This document shows, one piece after another, positions 8,426-19,069 of a DNA stretch of 64,000 nt. Under the pieces are notes generated by a model. It searched no databases and was not told the origin of the DNA. It worked only from the letters and a program-made list of their open reading frames with translations. The stretch spans positions 2,070,027-2,134,026 of the forward strand of contig NC_054390.1 in the NCBI RefSeq assembly GCF_001625195.1. Direction: 5' to 3'. Within the stretch, counting starts at the first letter, position 1. Every line of letters begins with the position of its first letter. The stretch comes from Drechmeria coniospora (Eukaryota; Ascomycota; Sordariomycetes; Hypocreales; Ophiocordycipitaceae). The position numbers and the translations under genes are program-made.

Positions 8426-11400
8426 ATAGATCAATAGGACAATAACGTACTACCTAGCGAACAAAATACTACCGCCAGTTAACTACTACCCAACTAGTTT
8501 ACAGAAATCTAGCAGTTATGCTAGTAAATCGCTGCGGTAATATAGTACTAAGCGTTCCAGGAGGCGCAGCCCGGTACTACGTCGGGATTAGTACGGACCC
8601 CCTTAACTGTTAATAGCCTAGCGATACTTCCCTAAGTCCGACGTAAACCGATACTAATAGGAGCACTATACGATAGAGATAAGACTACATTTACAGCCTG
8701 GAAGATACTTATAGCCTACAAGCTAGTTACCGACCGTAAGTTTATCGGTACCGACAAGGACCAGTAGATATTTGTCTAGTAGTACTTAGCGCCTAAGATT
8801 TAGTCTCGCGTTATAGCCTTCTTCGAAGTAGGGCCGTCGTACTAGTACAACCCGTTATAATTCTTAGCTTACCTTAAATCCGTTTTTGCTAACCCTTATC
8901 GGATAGAGATAGCGCAAACCGAGCTTAAATAATTAAAGCAAGCAAGCAATAAGGCATTTACCTTATTCTACGTACGCTTTAAACAAAAGCTAGCGTTAGC
9001 TAGGGGAATAAATTAGCCCAACGAAATTAAACTTATTAAGCTGCATTACGCACTTAATAAGACTATACGGGATAGTAGTATTAAGCGCAATATCCTACGA
9101 GATAGTTATAAGGCGGCCGTTAATATTTACCGTAGTATTACAGTAGATATTAAATTGTACCGCTTAGAGGAGAAATACCGGAACTACTACGGCTATGCAA
9201 TAGCCCTAACAAAACCCGCAACGGATAAGAATAGTAATATACGGATAACGGGTATTAACGTAGTAACTATAGGGCGCTATTACCTAGCAACCTAAGGAAT
9301 AAGGACTAGCCTAGGGTAGTCTTTAAGCTAGCGTATAACTTAGGTCCCCTGCAGTATAATTAACGCGCGTAAGGAGGAGGGCGCTTATTTACGCTACGGA
9401 TCCAAGCAGTACTTTATTAAGGACTACAAAATACAGCCCGTAGCGCAACCGGTATAAAATCTATCTATTTATTGGGTAAATACAAAGAGGGAGAATATAT
9501 AGGAGGAATCCTTAGACTAATTCTCGGAAAACAAAGCGCCCCTAAGCTAAGTCTCGTATAGGGGTAAGACAGTATAGATAAGGACTAAAGTAGGAGGACT
9601 AAGCATTAAAGGAAGTAATTTTAGGATATTAAGGCGTAGTTAGATAGGCTGCCGTTCCTTATCCTAATGCTTATAAATTCTACCCGTTTCTTAGACGTTT
9701 AAATCGATTACGGTTACAATTGTTATAGTGCAATTAGTAAACGTATGGCCTAAAGTCTGCGCCTTAAGCTTATTCTACTACCGGTATAGTACCGGTTAAA
9801 GATAGCCGTAGCAGTAATACGCCGCTGGGGTAGGCCAACGGAGGTATATCTATATATCTTGCATATAGTACGAGTTGTACTTAATATAGATAGCTGGAAG
9901 TCTTTAGCGGTACTATATATAGTACTAGGCCTTAGCCGAAATGCAATACTAGGCCTACTATAGATAGAATACTGTAGTATCGACCTATATATAGCCGAAC
10001 GCTACCTTACAATTAGAGCAGTAGGGGGCTAGGTAGTATAAGCAGTAGATACGCAGCTGTAGTATAGTAGCTATAACCTTAAGATTATAACTATTTCGTC
10101 TGTTATAGCCGAACCGGAGAGCTAAGCGGTAGTTACTAACTTAATAGAGATCTTAGTAGTACTCCGCTAAGTAGTACTAAGTACTAAGCCTAGTAGGACG
10201 AAGGGATACCTACCCGCCTACCTAAAGGAGTTTACCGACTTATTTAATAAGGCGTAGGCCTTTAGCCTTCCTTTATACTAGGGACTAAGGGACTACTATA
10301 TTAAGCTGCAAACCAAGCCTAACGGGGAACCCCTAGAGCTACTATAGGGACTATTGTACAATATACTACGGGACTAGTTATTAAAGGTACGATAGTAAAT
10401 TACTAAATTATTAGATAAAGGGTAGATATATACTAGCTCCTTAGCGGTAGTAGTACTAATCCTCCTAACTAAGAAACCGAGGGGGGGGTAATGCCTTTAT
10501 GTAAATTACTACGTACTAAATAAGATTATAATATAGGATAGGTATCCCTTACCGCTAATAAAGGAAACGTTACGCTCCCTATTAGGATCCCGCTAGTTTA
10601 CGAAACTTAATATACGGGCGGCCTTCTATAAGATCTATATTGCGCCTAGTAGTAAGTACCTTACGGTATTTTGCACCCGCTTTAGCTTATTTAAATAGCT
10701 AGTCTGCCCGTTCGGACTTATAGGCGCTCCTGCAATATTCTAGCGTTATATTAATAGGGTACTTGGAACTAATTTAGGTAACTTTGTAACGGCCTTTCTA
10801 GACGATATCTTAGTATATATAAGTAGCTCGAAGGCAGACTATATTCGGAAGGTAAAAGGGGTACTTTAATACCTACGTAAAGTAGGTCTATACTTAAACC
10901 TAAATAAGTATACCTTTGTAGTTAAGGAAGTTAAGTACCTAGGCTATATTATTTAGGTAGGAGTAGAAATCCGAACCGACTTAGTAAAGATAGCTGCTAT
11001 CCGTAACTAGGAGGCGCTAAGGACCGTCCAAGGGGTATATAGTTTCTTAGGGTTTACTAACTTCTACTGGGAATTTATTCCTTAGTTTACGGAATTAATA
11101 GTACCCCTATTCTAGCTTACTTACAAGGGGTAGCCGTTCTACTGGACTACTAATAAGGACAATGCGTTTAAAGAACTAAAGTAACTATTTATATTATACC
11201 TAATCCTAGTATAATAGGATATAGAAAGACTAACGTTTATAGAGGCAGATTATTCCGGTACGGCTTTAGGAGAATACCTATTACAGGTAGACAAAAAAGG
11301 CATCCTACGCCTAGTTATATACTATTCGGTAAAATTAACGGCTATAGAGTGTAATTATACAATCTATAATAAGGAGCTCTTAGTAATAGTATACTACCTT

Positions 11401-13233
11401 AAGGTATAGTAGGTAGACCTATAAGGGGTATTCGTACCGTTTATAGTTCTAACCGACTATAAGAACCTAAAATACTTTACCTAACTGCAGGAAATCTTAA
11501 AGCGCTAGGTACGGTAGGCTAAAAAGCTCTTACAGTTTAACTTTTATTTATAGTATAGGCCCGGATCTTAAGCGCAATAGCTAAATGCACTATTATACAG
11601 GCAGTAGGACGTAGAGCACTAACCCTAAACTATATAAGTATTATAACCTATATTAATTAGCAGTTTCGGAAGTTCGCTAAGTACCTATAGCGCGCCCGTA
11701 AAGCAACCGTCTAGCAACCTACTACTAGGATTACGGCTGTTCTATAATACCAGCTTACAGAAGCTATAGGACTAGGCAATCGTTAAGGACTAAATATATA
11801 CAGTACGCCTAAATACTATACGTTACAGAGACCGTAAGTTCCTAGACAAAGTAGATACGTAGGAATAGGTAGCTAACTATACTATTAACGCATATAGTAC
11901 GCTATAGTTCTAAGGGCGCCTATAGCTACTATTATAGGAACCGCTAACTATACGTATTATCCACTAAGTCTATAACTCCCCTATCTCGGGGCACCTAGGA
12001 TATAATACTATATTCGTAGCGCTAAAAAGGAATTACTATTAGGATTATATATTAGTAGTAGTAGGGCAATTTATATAGAACTACTACTACTACTGTAGCT
12101 ATAAGAGTAGGTAGTACTGCTAGGGCCTACTATAGTAAATAAAGCCGCCGGATAGATATTAGAAATAGATTTCTATAGACTTTATAATAAAGCTACCTAT
12201 ACAAAACAAATAAGCGCTATAGTATATAATAGTACTTATAGATAGACTATCTAAGTACGTATAGCTAAAAGCTATAACGTCTATAATAGTAGAAGTATAT
12301 ACCGAACGGTTTAAGGAGTACTAGTAGTATTTCCGTAGGTTCCCGGAATATATTATATCCGATAGAGGATTAGACTAAGTCGGCCAGTTCTAGGTAATAT
12401 TATACTATATTATCGGGATTAAACAGCAGCTATCTATAGTATATTACCTATAGTTAGACGGGGGTACGGAACGAGCAAACCAAGAAGTTTAAGTAATCCT
12501 ATATACCTTTATAGCGTTCGACTAATTTAACTAACCGGACTATCTAGTAGTATACTAGCTAGCGCTAAATAGTAGGAACTCTTCCGTTACCGGTATAAGC
12601 CCGAATAGTCTCCTATTAGGATATAAAGTTAACGCAGTACAATAGGTAGAAGCTCCTACCCTAAGCGTAACTACGGGTAAAGGGTAAGTAGTAGCATTCG
12701 TATAGTACTTGCATAAAGGTACCAAGCTAGCCTAAGCGGTAATTATATTTATACAACAATGCTTAGAGGAAGAATTAAACTCCTACTAGTACCTAGCGGA
12801 GCGTTTCTAGATAGGGGATAAGGTATAGCTAAGTTTATACTATATAAAGTCTCTACGCCTATCTAAGAAGCTAGACTAGGTAATAGCTAAGTATATAGTT
12901 ATAGCCGTACCGACCCCCCTAACTATTATACTAAATGTCCCCTAAGGTATATACCCTACCTTTTACGTAAACTTAGTAAAGCGGGCCGCAATAGATCTAC
13001 TACCTAGTTAAGCCTTAACGAATATAAAGCTAGGGCCGCTCTTAGTAAAGGATAAGAACGGTATACAGTAGGAAGAGTATATTATAGAGGAAATCTTAGC
13101 CGTAAAGAATGCAAAAGGGTAAGGTAAGTACTGCAATATCCTAGTTAAATAGGCCGGGTATAACCAACCTACGTAGGAACTACTAGAAAATCTATAGAAG
13201 ACCAAAGTATTAGTAGACTATAAGCAAAAATAG
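8426..13233 (+). pseudogene. G1 gag-pol remnant
   Basis: One continuous polyprotein frame in the ancestor, now full of TAA/TAG. The start reads ATA where G2 has ATG. Gag covers about 8426-9295 and continues in frame to a zinc knuckle near 9390, where two Cys and the His read Tyr. Protease follows near 9700 (I-D-Y-G where G2 has I-D-C-G). RT spans about 10400-10960 with L-N-I-R-A-A-F at motif A and an intact F-L-D-D at 10795-10815. RNase H is near 11230-11560 (TDYKNLKYF). Integrase covers about 11900-12850, with a damaged HHCC finger and the late core E in TERANQ. A chromodomain lies at about 13070-13205. Too damaged to act. Confidence 0.9.
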
Positions 13234-13403
13234 GGTAGCGTACTTACTTATAACGGACTAGTCTCCTTACAATAATAGCATTAGTACGGCTTGCATTTAA
13301 CTAGCCCGAAAGGGGCGTAAATAACTCCTCTATCCCAAACCGAAACGTCTTAAAACAAAGGACCTAAGTCGGCCCCAAAGAATTTCTAGCCCCAATCGGG
13401 GCA

Positions 13404-13979
13404 CTATAAGCAAGACAAGTTTCAGCGCTATAGCGCATAAGCGTTAGGCCCTTAACGGCCGGGGGGAGGCAGTAACTTACTTAAGTTATCCTCGACTAAG
13501 GACAAAAGGTAAAGGGGTAGGGCCGGCGCTAGGAGGCCATCCGCAAACAGGACGCAGTAGGTGTAACTTCTACCGAGGGCAGTAGAGGGTAAGGCGGCAG
13601 TAAGACGAAACGGGCCAAAGCAGTCGGCAGTAGCGCAACGGGGGGAGGAGGGGGACCGTAGTCCCTAACGAGGGGGGTAGGGTAAACAAGGCGCACCTGC
13701 CTTATAGGCGCAGCGGGTAGCAACTAGCTCCTTATAGATTGCAGCTATAAGGCCCAACTACTGCTATTGCACTAGCTTAAAGCTATTGAGCCGGGCGTCC
13801 TGCGCGCCCTAATAGTTGCGCAGGCCTTGCACGGCGCCAGCAAAACCGCATACTAGTATCTGCAGCTACTACTACTATATACTACTGCTACGCAACAGCG
13901 TTAGGGCCTGCAAGGCCAGCACTAGGGCACCCATAGGGTCGCCGGGAGTCAAGGGCAGTACCGCAGTAGCAGTAGATAT
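13404..13979 (-). pseudogene. Opposite-strand gene of G1, internally deleted
   Basis: Antisense to gag-pol and tail-to-tail with it. It matches the gene at 19070-20173 in G2. The shared start ISTAT.. (ATG to ATA, 13977-13979) is followed almost at once by the distal part: DPMGALVLA, the Gln/Leu segment and the proline-rich DYGPPPPPVAL block (13529-13723). Compared with G2, about 0.5 kb is missing, including the whole CLPC cysteine domain; the break lies at a short CTGC-type repeat. It is either a deletion derivative or evidence that the cysteine domain is dispensable for spread. Confidence 0.8.
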
Positions 13980-14238
13980 AGCAGTACAGCAACGGGAAAG
14001 TAAGTAATCGACTAATACAAGCAGTTAGCAACAAACGGCAGTAGGAACCCTAGTACAGTACGTACCGTAAGGAAGGCGGGAGAGCAGGAGGAAGTAAGAA
14101 ATTATAACGATAGCGTTAAAGGAAGCAGCAATTACAAAGGAGGAAAAAGGAAACATACAACTTACCCGCAACAGAACCTTAGCTACAAAAGCATCAATAC
14201 ATACGCCCGATAACTACCCGCAAACAGGATAGAGGCAA

Positions 14239-14259
14239 AAAAAAAAAAAAAAAAAAAAA
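14239..14259 (+). repeat. A-tract near 3' end of G1
   Basis: About 20 consecutive A residues some 50 bp before the 3' LTR. G2 has the same feature as a T-tract (18627-18658), G3 an interrupted A-tract (about 42900-42926), and G4 an interrupted T-tract (about 55319-55338). The position is conserved, so it belongs to the element. Confidence 0.85.
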
Positions 14260-14288
14260 GTTATTAGGTTAATTAAGGACTACTAGAG

Positions 14289-14310
14289 GAATTAAGGAAG
14301 GAGGAGGATA
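14289..14310 (+). other. Purine-rich tract of G1
   Basis: An A/G-rich run with GGAAGGAGGAGG immediately before the 3' LTR, the likely plus-strand primer. The equivalent in G2 reads as a pyrimidine run at 18573-18596. Confidence 0.7.
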
Positions 14311-14511
14311 TATTATAATATTAGGCTTTACCTAATAGAGCTATGTCCTAGAATAGAGCTACATACTACCGTACGTAACTCGTATCCTATAACTAAGCAG
14401 GCATTAGAGTATAAGTACTCCAATACCCAGTACCTTAAGTTAGTGTTCCGTAGGTTTCTTAATAACTATTTCCGACCACTAGATACTAATAGTACTAGTA
14501 ACTCCATAACA
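14311..14511 (+). repeat. 3' LTR of G1
   Basis: 201 bp beginning TATTATAATATTAGGC (TG to TA) and ending CATAACA. It differs from the 5' LTR by scattered transitions only. Confidence 0.93.
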
Positions 14512-15150
14512 TTACTATATAAATTCTCCTTACTTCGACTTAGTATAATTAATAGTAGTACTACTACCTAGCCAATTTACTACTATTATGCATTTTATAT
14601 AAGTAGTACTTAATCGACTAAGTAAGATTATTAATTAGGCTATTAATTAATATGCTTCTAACTACTATTAGTAGTTACCTACTAATAGTACTACTGTTGC
14701 GTATTAGGACCTACCTAACTATAACTAATAGTTACTTACTAATAGTACTACTACTAGCCTACTCGATTATTATAGTACTTTTACTATACTATTATAACCG
14801 AAACCTAATGCTAATTAACTCTACTAGCTATATCTAACTAGTAGTATAACTTAACTAGAGTATTTAGAGCTATATTAAATATAAGTAAATTATTCGGAAA
14901 TATATTATATAGAATTAAATAGAATTCTAATATACATATATAATACTAATTAAGGTACTACCTCTTACGTACAAAATAGTCCTACCTTTCCTATACTCTT
15001 AAATAGTTAGAAATATATAAGCTTTATATATATAAGTATAAGAAATATATTAGTCTTTCTTTTTAAATTATATCTTGGTATTACTATTTAACTTATTTAA
15101 ATCTATATTCCTTACCTAGTTACTAATTAATATACTTTTTACTATTACCA
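14512..15150 (+). repeat. Old Cop-A-like LTR remnant, part 2
   Basis: Resumes at the base interrupted by G1 and follows the Cop-A LTR through TATA-region and U5 sequences with very heavy RIP-type damage. Similarity fades from about 15150, although TTATTTTACCC near 15190 may still match the LTR end. Confidence 0.75.
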
Positions 15151-16150
15151 AATAGTTTATATAACTATCCTTTTATTATATACTCTTTTTATTTTACCCT
15201 GTACTCTTTATTATATAATATATAAACTACCTATATATATAGCTCTTTCCTTTCTATACTTATTATTTTCTTTTTTTCTTCCTTTTTAGTTTAAAAACTC
15301 TATAGTCTTTATATATACTACTTTCCTATTAATTAGTTATTATAATATTATTTTTAAACTCTATTAGCTTACTCTTAAGATAATTTTTCGGCTAAAACCC
15401 TAAGTCTAATAAAATATTAAGCCTAACTAACTATACTACTTACTTAGCTATTACCTAAAGCCTTAACTTAATATTACCCTTAGAATAACTAAGTAGTTTT
15501 ACTTTAAGCTTTAACCTAACCTTACTTAAAATTATTATTTTACTTTAGGTATACCTTTAATAGCTTAAAGGAATAAGTAAAACTTCTCTTACCTTTACCC
15601 CTAAACTAATATCTCCTACTACTATAGCTCCTACTACCTACCCTATACTATATTTAAACTTATTTAATAGTAATTTAAATGTTTCTCCTTTTAATTACTA
15701 AAATTTTAATCTAAAATTAAACTTAAAGGTACTACTATTAATAATAATAAAGCTTAATTTTACTATATTTTGAGCTAATTGTAATTAAAAACTAAAAAGA
15801 TACTAACTATTGAATTTAAGTATAAGTAGAAATTAAATAAATTTAATTACTAAAAAAGCCCTTAAGAAACTTTCCTAGCTTTATTAAATTACTATATTTA
15901 TAAAATTCCTTTTTATTTTTAAACACATATTACTTAAAGTAGGTAACTATAATTAGCCTAAAGCTATTAAGATTAATTACCTTAAATTATTTTTTAATAA
16001 CTTTTACTAAATATTACTTTTTAATTTTAATCTTTTATATAATAATTTTCTTACTTTTACTTATTAAGTTAGTATTATTAATAACTATTTTAAGTTCTCT
16101 ATGTATTAATTATCTTACTACCTTACTAACTACTATATGAAAGGGGTAAA
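15151..16150. other. Extremely AT-rich stretch, nothing recognisable
   Basis: About 1 kb almost devoid of CA and TG dinucleotides and full of TA, the end state expected from saturated RIP. No domain, LTR end, tRNA or open frame is visible. It probably descends from an old repeat adjoining the Cop-A remnant. Confidence 0.7.
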
Positions 16151-16365
16151 TGTTAAAATACTAGGATTTATACTAGTAAGACTACCCAAATAGGATACTA
16201 TCCTATTATTGCTACTACTAGTAGCAACTGTCAGAAGTACTACTGCTGGTAGATATACTATACTATACTGAGAGTATAAGTAAGTATACAGAGCTGACTA
16301 ATAGTATACAACATACTATTTCTCTAAACTATTGTCAAAGATACTTGCCTAATTAGGTATAGTAC

Positions 16366-16405
16366 AGAATGCTCTAGAACATTCTAGAATATTCTAGAAT
16401 ATTCC
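16366..16405 (+). promoter_or_regulatory. Perfect-type heat shock element in Cop-C LTR
   Basis: Eight contiguous pentamers alternating nGAAn and nTTCn; seven fit the consensus and only the second (GCTCT) deviates. The six from 16376 to 16405 are perfect. HSF trimers bind such inverted nGAAn arrays. The C5 LTRs keep the array at 44271-44310 and 51241-51280. Confidence 0.82.
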
Positions 16406-16418
16406 ATACCCCACTTAT

Positions 16419-16506
16419 GGAATGTACTGGAACTCCTTGGAATAAGCCGGAATGTTGCTTACCCTACTTATGGAATAAGCTGGAACCTTATGGAATAAGC
16501 TGGAAC
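16419..16506 (+). promoter_or_regulatory. Step-type HSE clusters in Cop-C LTR
   Basis: Two further groups of four GGAAT/GGAAC pentamers separated by exactly 5-base gaps: 16419, 16429, 16439, 16449 and 16472, 16482, 16492, 16502. This is the step-type HSE arrangement described in yeast. They lie between the perfect HSE and the TATA box. Confidence 0.75.
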
Positions 16507-16529
16507 AGTCTTTACTACACTTCTACACC

Positions 16530-16536
16530 TATATAA
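16530..16536 (+). promoter_or_regulatory. TATA box of Cop-C LTR
   Basis: TATATAA in CCTATATAAGG, about 25 bases downstream of the last GGAAC pentamer. This is typical promoter spacing and supports transcription start in the following 30-40 bases. Confidence 0.6.
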
Positions 16537-16736
16537 GGCAGTAGCCATTCCCTTAGAATAGTTTCTCTCTTTTGAAATATAATCGCATTCGTTTGTATAA
16601 TTTGGTACTACTAAGTTTGCACTCTTATCCAGTTACTAACTGGTTCCCCTTATGCTGTTACTAACAGCTTAATTGATTCCCTGGTCCGTGCGATATACTT
16701 CCACTACCCCTCCTCTTGCGCACCCAAATTGCAAAA

Positions 16737-16836
16737 GTAAAGACTATTACTATTTAGTAAGCTAATCTTATTAAGTCTACTTATATTTAATAAGCTATTC
16801 TTACTAAGGAAAATAAATACTTTTATAGGTAATAAG
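16737..16836. other. Unassigned AT-rich spacer
   Basis: About 100 bp between the solo Cop-C LTR (with its duplication GTAAA) and the Cop-B-type LTR. It looks like a continuation of the AT-rich remnant before 16146. Nothing is recognisable. Confidence 0.6.
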
Positions 16837-17562
16837 TCTTTGCAATTAATACGCAAGAGGAGGGAATAGTAGAAGTATATTGTACGGACTAGTAAATTAA
16901 TTATACTATTAGTAACAGTAATAAGGGGAGTGCTAGTTAGTAACTAGGTAAGAGTGCATAATTAGTAGTACCGAGTTATATAAACGAATATAATTATTTC
17001 TTCTAGCTGTAGTATAAGAAAAGAGCGGCTATTTATATCTATAGAATAATCCCTAATAATAGCTTAATTAGAGATTCTATTGTAGATTAAAGGCTCTATT
17101 ATACTATAGCTTAATAGCTAAAACTATTATACAGTTGGATAGCTATTTTAGTTATACGTTAGTTAACTACTTCCGTTATAAGGTTGGATAGCTCGTCTTA
17201 GTTATTAGGTTAGCTAATTCTATTATATAATAATTACATAGTCCGGCCTATAATAGTATTATAGGCTGGTAAGTACTAGTAGCGCTTAGGAGAGCTGCAA
17301 TTACCGTTCCGATTAATTGGCTCCAGTAGTTAATTAGCTACTACCTGTATAGGTCATATAGTAGTAGTAAGTTAGTAGTAGTACTACCGTATATTGCTCC
17401 GAGTTATAGTTCGGAGAACTAGTATATTGTATACTATTAGTTAACTTAATATACTTACCAATACTTACAGTATATTGTAGTATCCGTACTAGTAGTACTA
17501 GTACTAATAGGATAGTATTCTATTTAGGTAGTCTTACTAGTATAAATACTAGTATTTTAATA
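16837..17562 (-). repeat. Cop-B-type LTR, minus strand
   Basis: About 726 bp from TCTTTGCAATTAAT to TAGTATTTTAATA, matching the reverse complement of the CB LTRs. Its right neighbour is not a purine tract but mid-RNase H sequence of Copia fragment Hm. It is therefore either the 3' LTR of Hm after an internal deletion or a separate insertion whose left side was rearranged: the left flank ATAAG does not match the right flank CCTAT. Confidence 0.8.
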
Positions 17563-17709
17563 CCTATAGGTAGACTTAGAGGAATTTAAGTTACCTATAA
17601 AGTTACTATTTAAAAATCTAAATAGACTAGGTATTAGGGACTTAAACTAATAGTAAATAGCTAGGTATATAGTCCTTTTTAGATATTAAAGGAGGTTCTT
17701 ACTAGTTAA
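17563..17709 (-). pseudogene. Copia fragment Hm, part 1 (RT-RNase H)
   Basis: Matches the minus-strand RNase H/RT region seen intact at 56847-56995 in C6 and 44957-45105 in C5. It is heavily RIP-mutated. It ends at GTTAA (17705-17709), the target duplication of CB, and resumes at 54971. It is one of the oldest layers in the stack. Confidence 0.85.
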
Positions 17710-18371
17710 TGTTAAAATACTAGTATTTATACTAGTAAGACTACCCTAATAGGATACTATCCTATTAGTACTAGTAGTAGTACTACTAGTACGGATGCAA
17801 TACTATACTGCAAGTATTGGTAAGTATGTTGAGTTAACTAATAGTATACAATATACTACTTCTCCGAACTACAACTCGGAGCGACATACGGTAGTACTAC
17901 TACCAACCAACTTACTACTGTAATATAACCTATATAGGTAGTAGCCAGTCGACCTTTGGAGCCAATTAATCGGAACAATAATTATAGCTCTCCCAATTAC
18001 TACTAGCGCTTACCAGCCTACAATACTAACTTAGGCCGGACCACCTATTCATTATATAATAGAATCAGCTAAGCTAATAACTAAAACAATCCATCTAACC
18101 TTATAACGGAAGCAGTTAACTAAAGTATAACTAAAACAGTTATCCAACTATATAATAGTTTTAACTATTAAGCTATAATACAATAGCACCTTTAATTTAC
18201 AATAGAATCTCCGATTAAGCCGTTATTAGGGATTATTCTATAGATATAAATAGTTGCTCTTTTCCTGTACTATGGCTAGAAGAAATAATTGCATTCGTTT
18301 ATATAATTCGGTACTACCAATTGTATACTCTTACCTAGTTACTAACTAGTACTCCTCTTATTGCTATTACT
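17710..18371 (+). repeat. 5' LTR of CB, part 1
   Basis: The first 662 bp of the LTR, TGTTAAAATACTAG onward, with the ATAGGATACTATCCTAT palindrome near the start and a TATAAATA box at 18245-18252. It is interrupted by G2 at TTACT (18367-18371), which lies in the centre of the second GTTACTAAC-type palindrome. Confidence 0.93.
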
Positions 18372-18572
18372 TGTTATGGAGTCACTAGTACTACCAGTAT
18401 CTAGTGGTCGGAAATAGTTGTTAAGAAACCTACGGAATACTAACTTAAGGTACGAGGCATTGGAGTACTTATACTCCAATGCCTGCTTAGTTATAGGATA
18501 CGAGTTACGTACGGTAGCGCGTAGCTCTATCCTAGGATATAGCTCTATTAGGCAAAGCCTAATATCATAATA
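18372..18572 (-). repeat. 3' LTR of G2
   Basis: 201 bp. It differs from the 5' LTR (25205-25405) by C to T/G to A changes such as GTCACGTGC to GTTACGTAC. It contains a perfect hairpin: 12-bp arms GGCATTGGAGTA and TACTCCAATGCC around a 4-base loop. Confidence 0.95.
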
Positions 18573-18596
18573 TATCCCCCTCCTTCCCTAATTCCT
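18573..18596 (-). other. Purine tract of G2 (pyrimidine on + strand)
   Basis: TATCCCCCTCCTTCC on the + strand abuts the 3' LTR, giving a purine run in the element's sense. It is the likely plus-strand primer. Confidence 0.7.
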
Positions 18597-18620
18597 CCAG
18601 TAGTCCTCAATTAATCCAAT

Positions 18621-18626
<6 letters not shown>

Positions 18627-18658
<32 letters not shown>
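18627..18658 (-). repeat. A-tract of G2 (T-run on + strand)
   Basis: About 32 consecutive T on the + strand, at the position conserved in all Gypsy copies here. For the plus-strand gene at 19070 it lies in the upstream region. Confidence 0.9.
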
Positions 18659-18660
<2 letters not shown>

Positions 18661-18867
18661 CTCTGTCCTGTTCGCGGGTGGTTGCCGGGCGCGTGTGTTG
18701 ACGCTTCTGTAGCTAAGGTTCCGTTGCGGCCCCGTTGCGCTGCCCCTTTGTCCTGTTTGCGGGTAGTTGCCTCTGTCCTATTTGCGGGTGGTTGCCGGGC
18801 GCGTATGTTGACACTTCTGTAGCTAAGGTTCCGTTGCGGCCCCGTCGCGCTGCCCCTCCGTATTTCT
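18659..18867 (+). repeat. 110-bp tandem duplication in G2
   Basis: Two copies with period 110 bp, starting at 18659 and 18769. Each contains GCCTCTGTCCT, GGTTGCCGGGCGCGT and TGTAGCTAAGGTTCCGTTGCGG. G1 and G4 have a single copy, so the duplication is specific to G2 or its recent parent. It sits upstream of the plus-strand gene. Confidence 0.9.
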
Positions 18868-18980
18868 TATGTGTTCGTTGCGGGTAAGTTGTGTGTTTCC
18901 TCTTTCCTCCTTTATGATTGCCGCTTCCTTTAACGCTGCCGTTACAATTTCTTGCTTCCTCCCGCTCTCCCGCCTTCCTT

Positions 18981-18994
18981 ACGGTACGTACCGT
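18981..18994 (+). promoter_or_regulatory. CGG-N6-CCG palindrome upstream of the antisense gene
   Basis: ACGGTACGTACCGT, a perfect 14-base palindrome containing CGG-TACGTA-CCG, 75 bases before the start codon of the plus-strand gene. The inverted CGG/CCG form is the classic site of fungal Zn2Cys6 regulators. G1 keeps it with one C to T. Function is inferred. Confidence 0.45.
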
Positions 18995-19069
18995 ACCGGG
19001 GTTCTTGCTACCGCTTGTCGCTAACTGCTTGTATTAGTCGATTACTTACTTTCCCGTCGCTGCGCCGCT

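Larger units (their letters stand above)
8172..14511 (+). mobile_element. Ty3/Gypsy chromovirus G1 (Gyp-1)
   Basis: A complete but heavily RIP-mutated 6340-bp element with 201-bp LTRs (8172-8372 and 14311-14511), flanked by TTACT (8167-8171 and 14512-14516). Internal order: self-priming site, single gag-pol frame (gag, zinc knuckle, protease, RT, RNase H, integrase, chromodomain), opposite-strand gene remnant, A-tract, purine-rich tract. RT before integrase marks it as Gypsy, and the C-terminal chromodomain marks it as a chromovirus. It is about 690 bp shorter than sister G2, largely from a deletion in the opposite-strand gene. Confidence 0.95.
16151..16736 (+). mobile_element. Solo Cop-C LTR
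   Basis: 586 bp from TGTTAAAATACTAGG to AATTGCAAAA with target duplication GTAAA (16146-16150 and 16737-16741). It retains many CA/TG sites, so it is young. It matches the LTRs of C5 on the other strand except for one missing copy of an internal GGAAT-type repeat block. It includes a heat-shock-element array, a TATA box and the paired GTTACTAAC palindromes. Confidence 0.92.
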
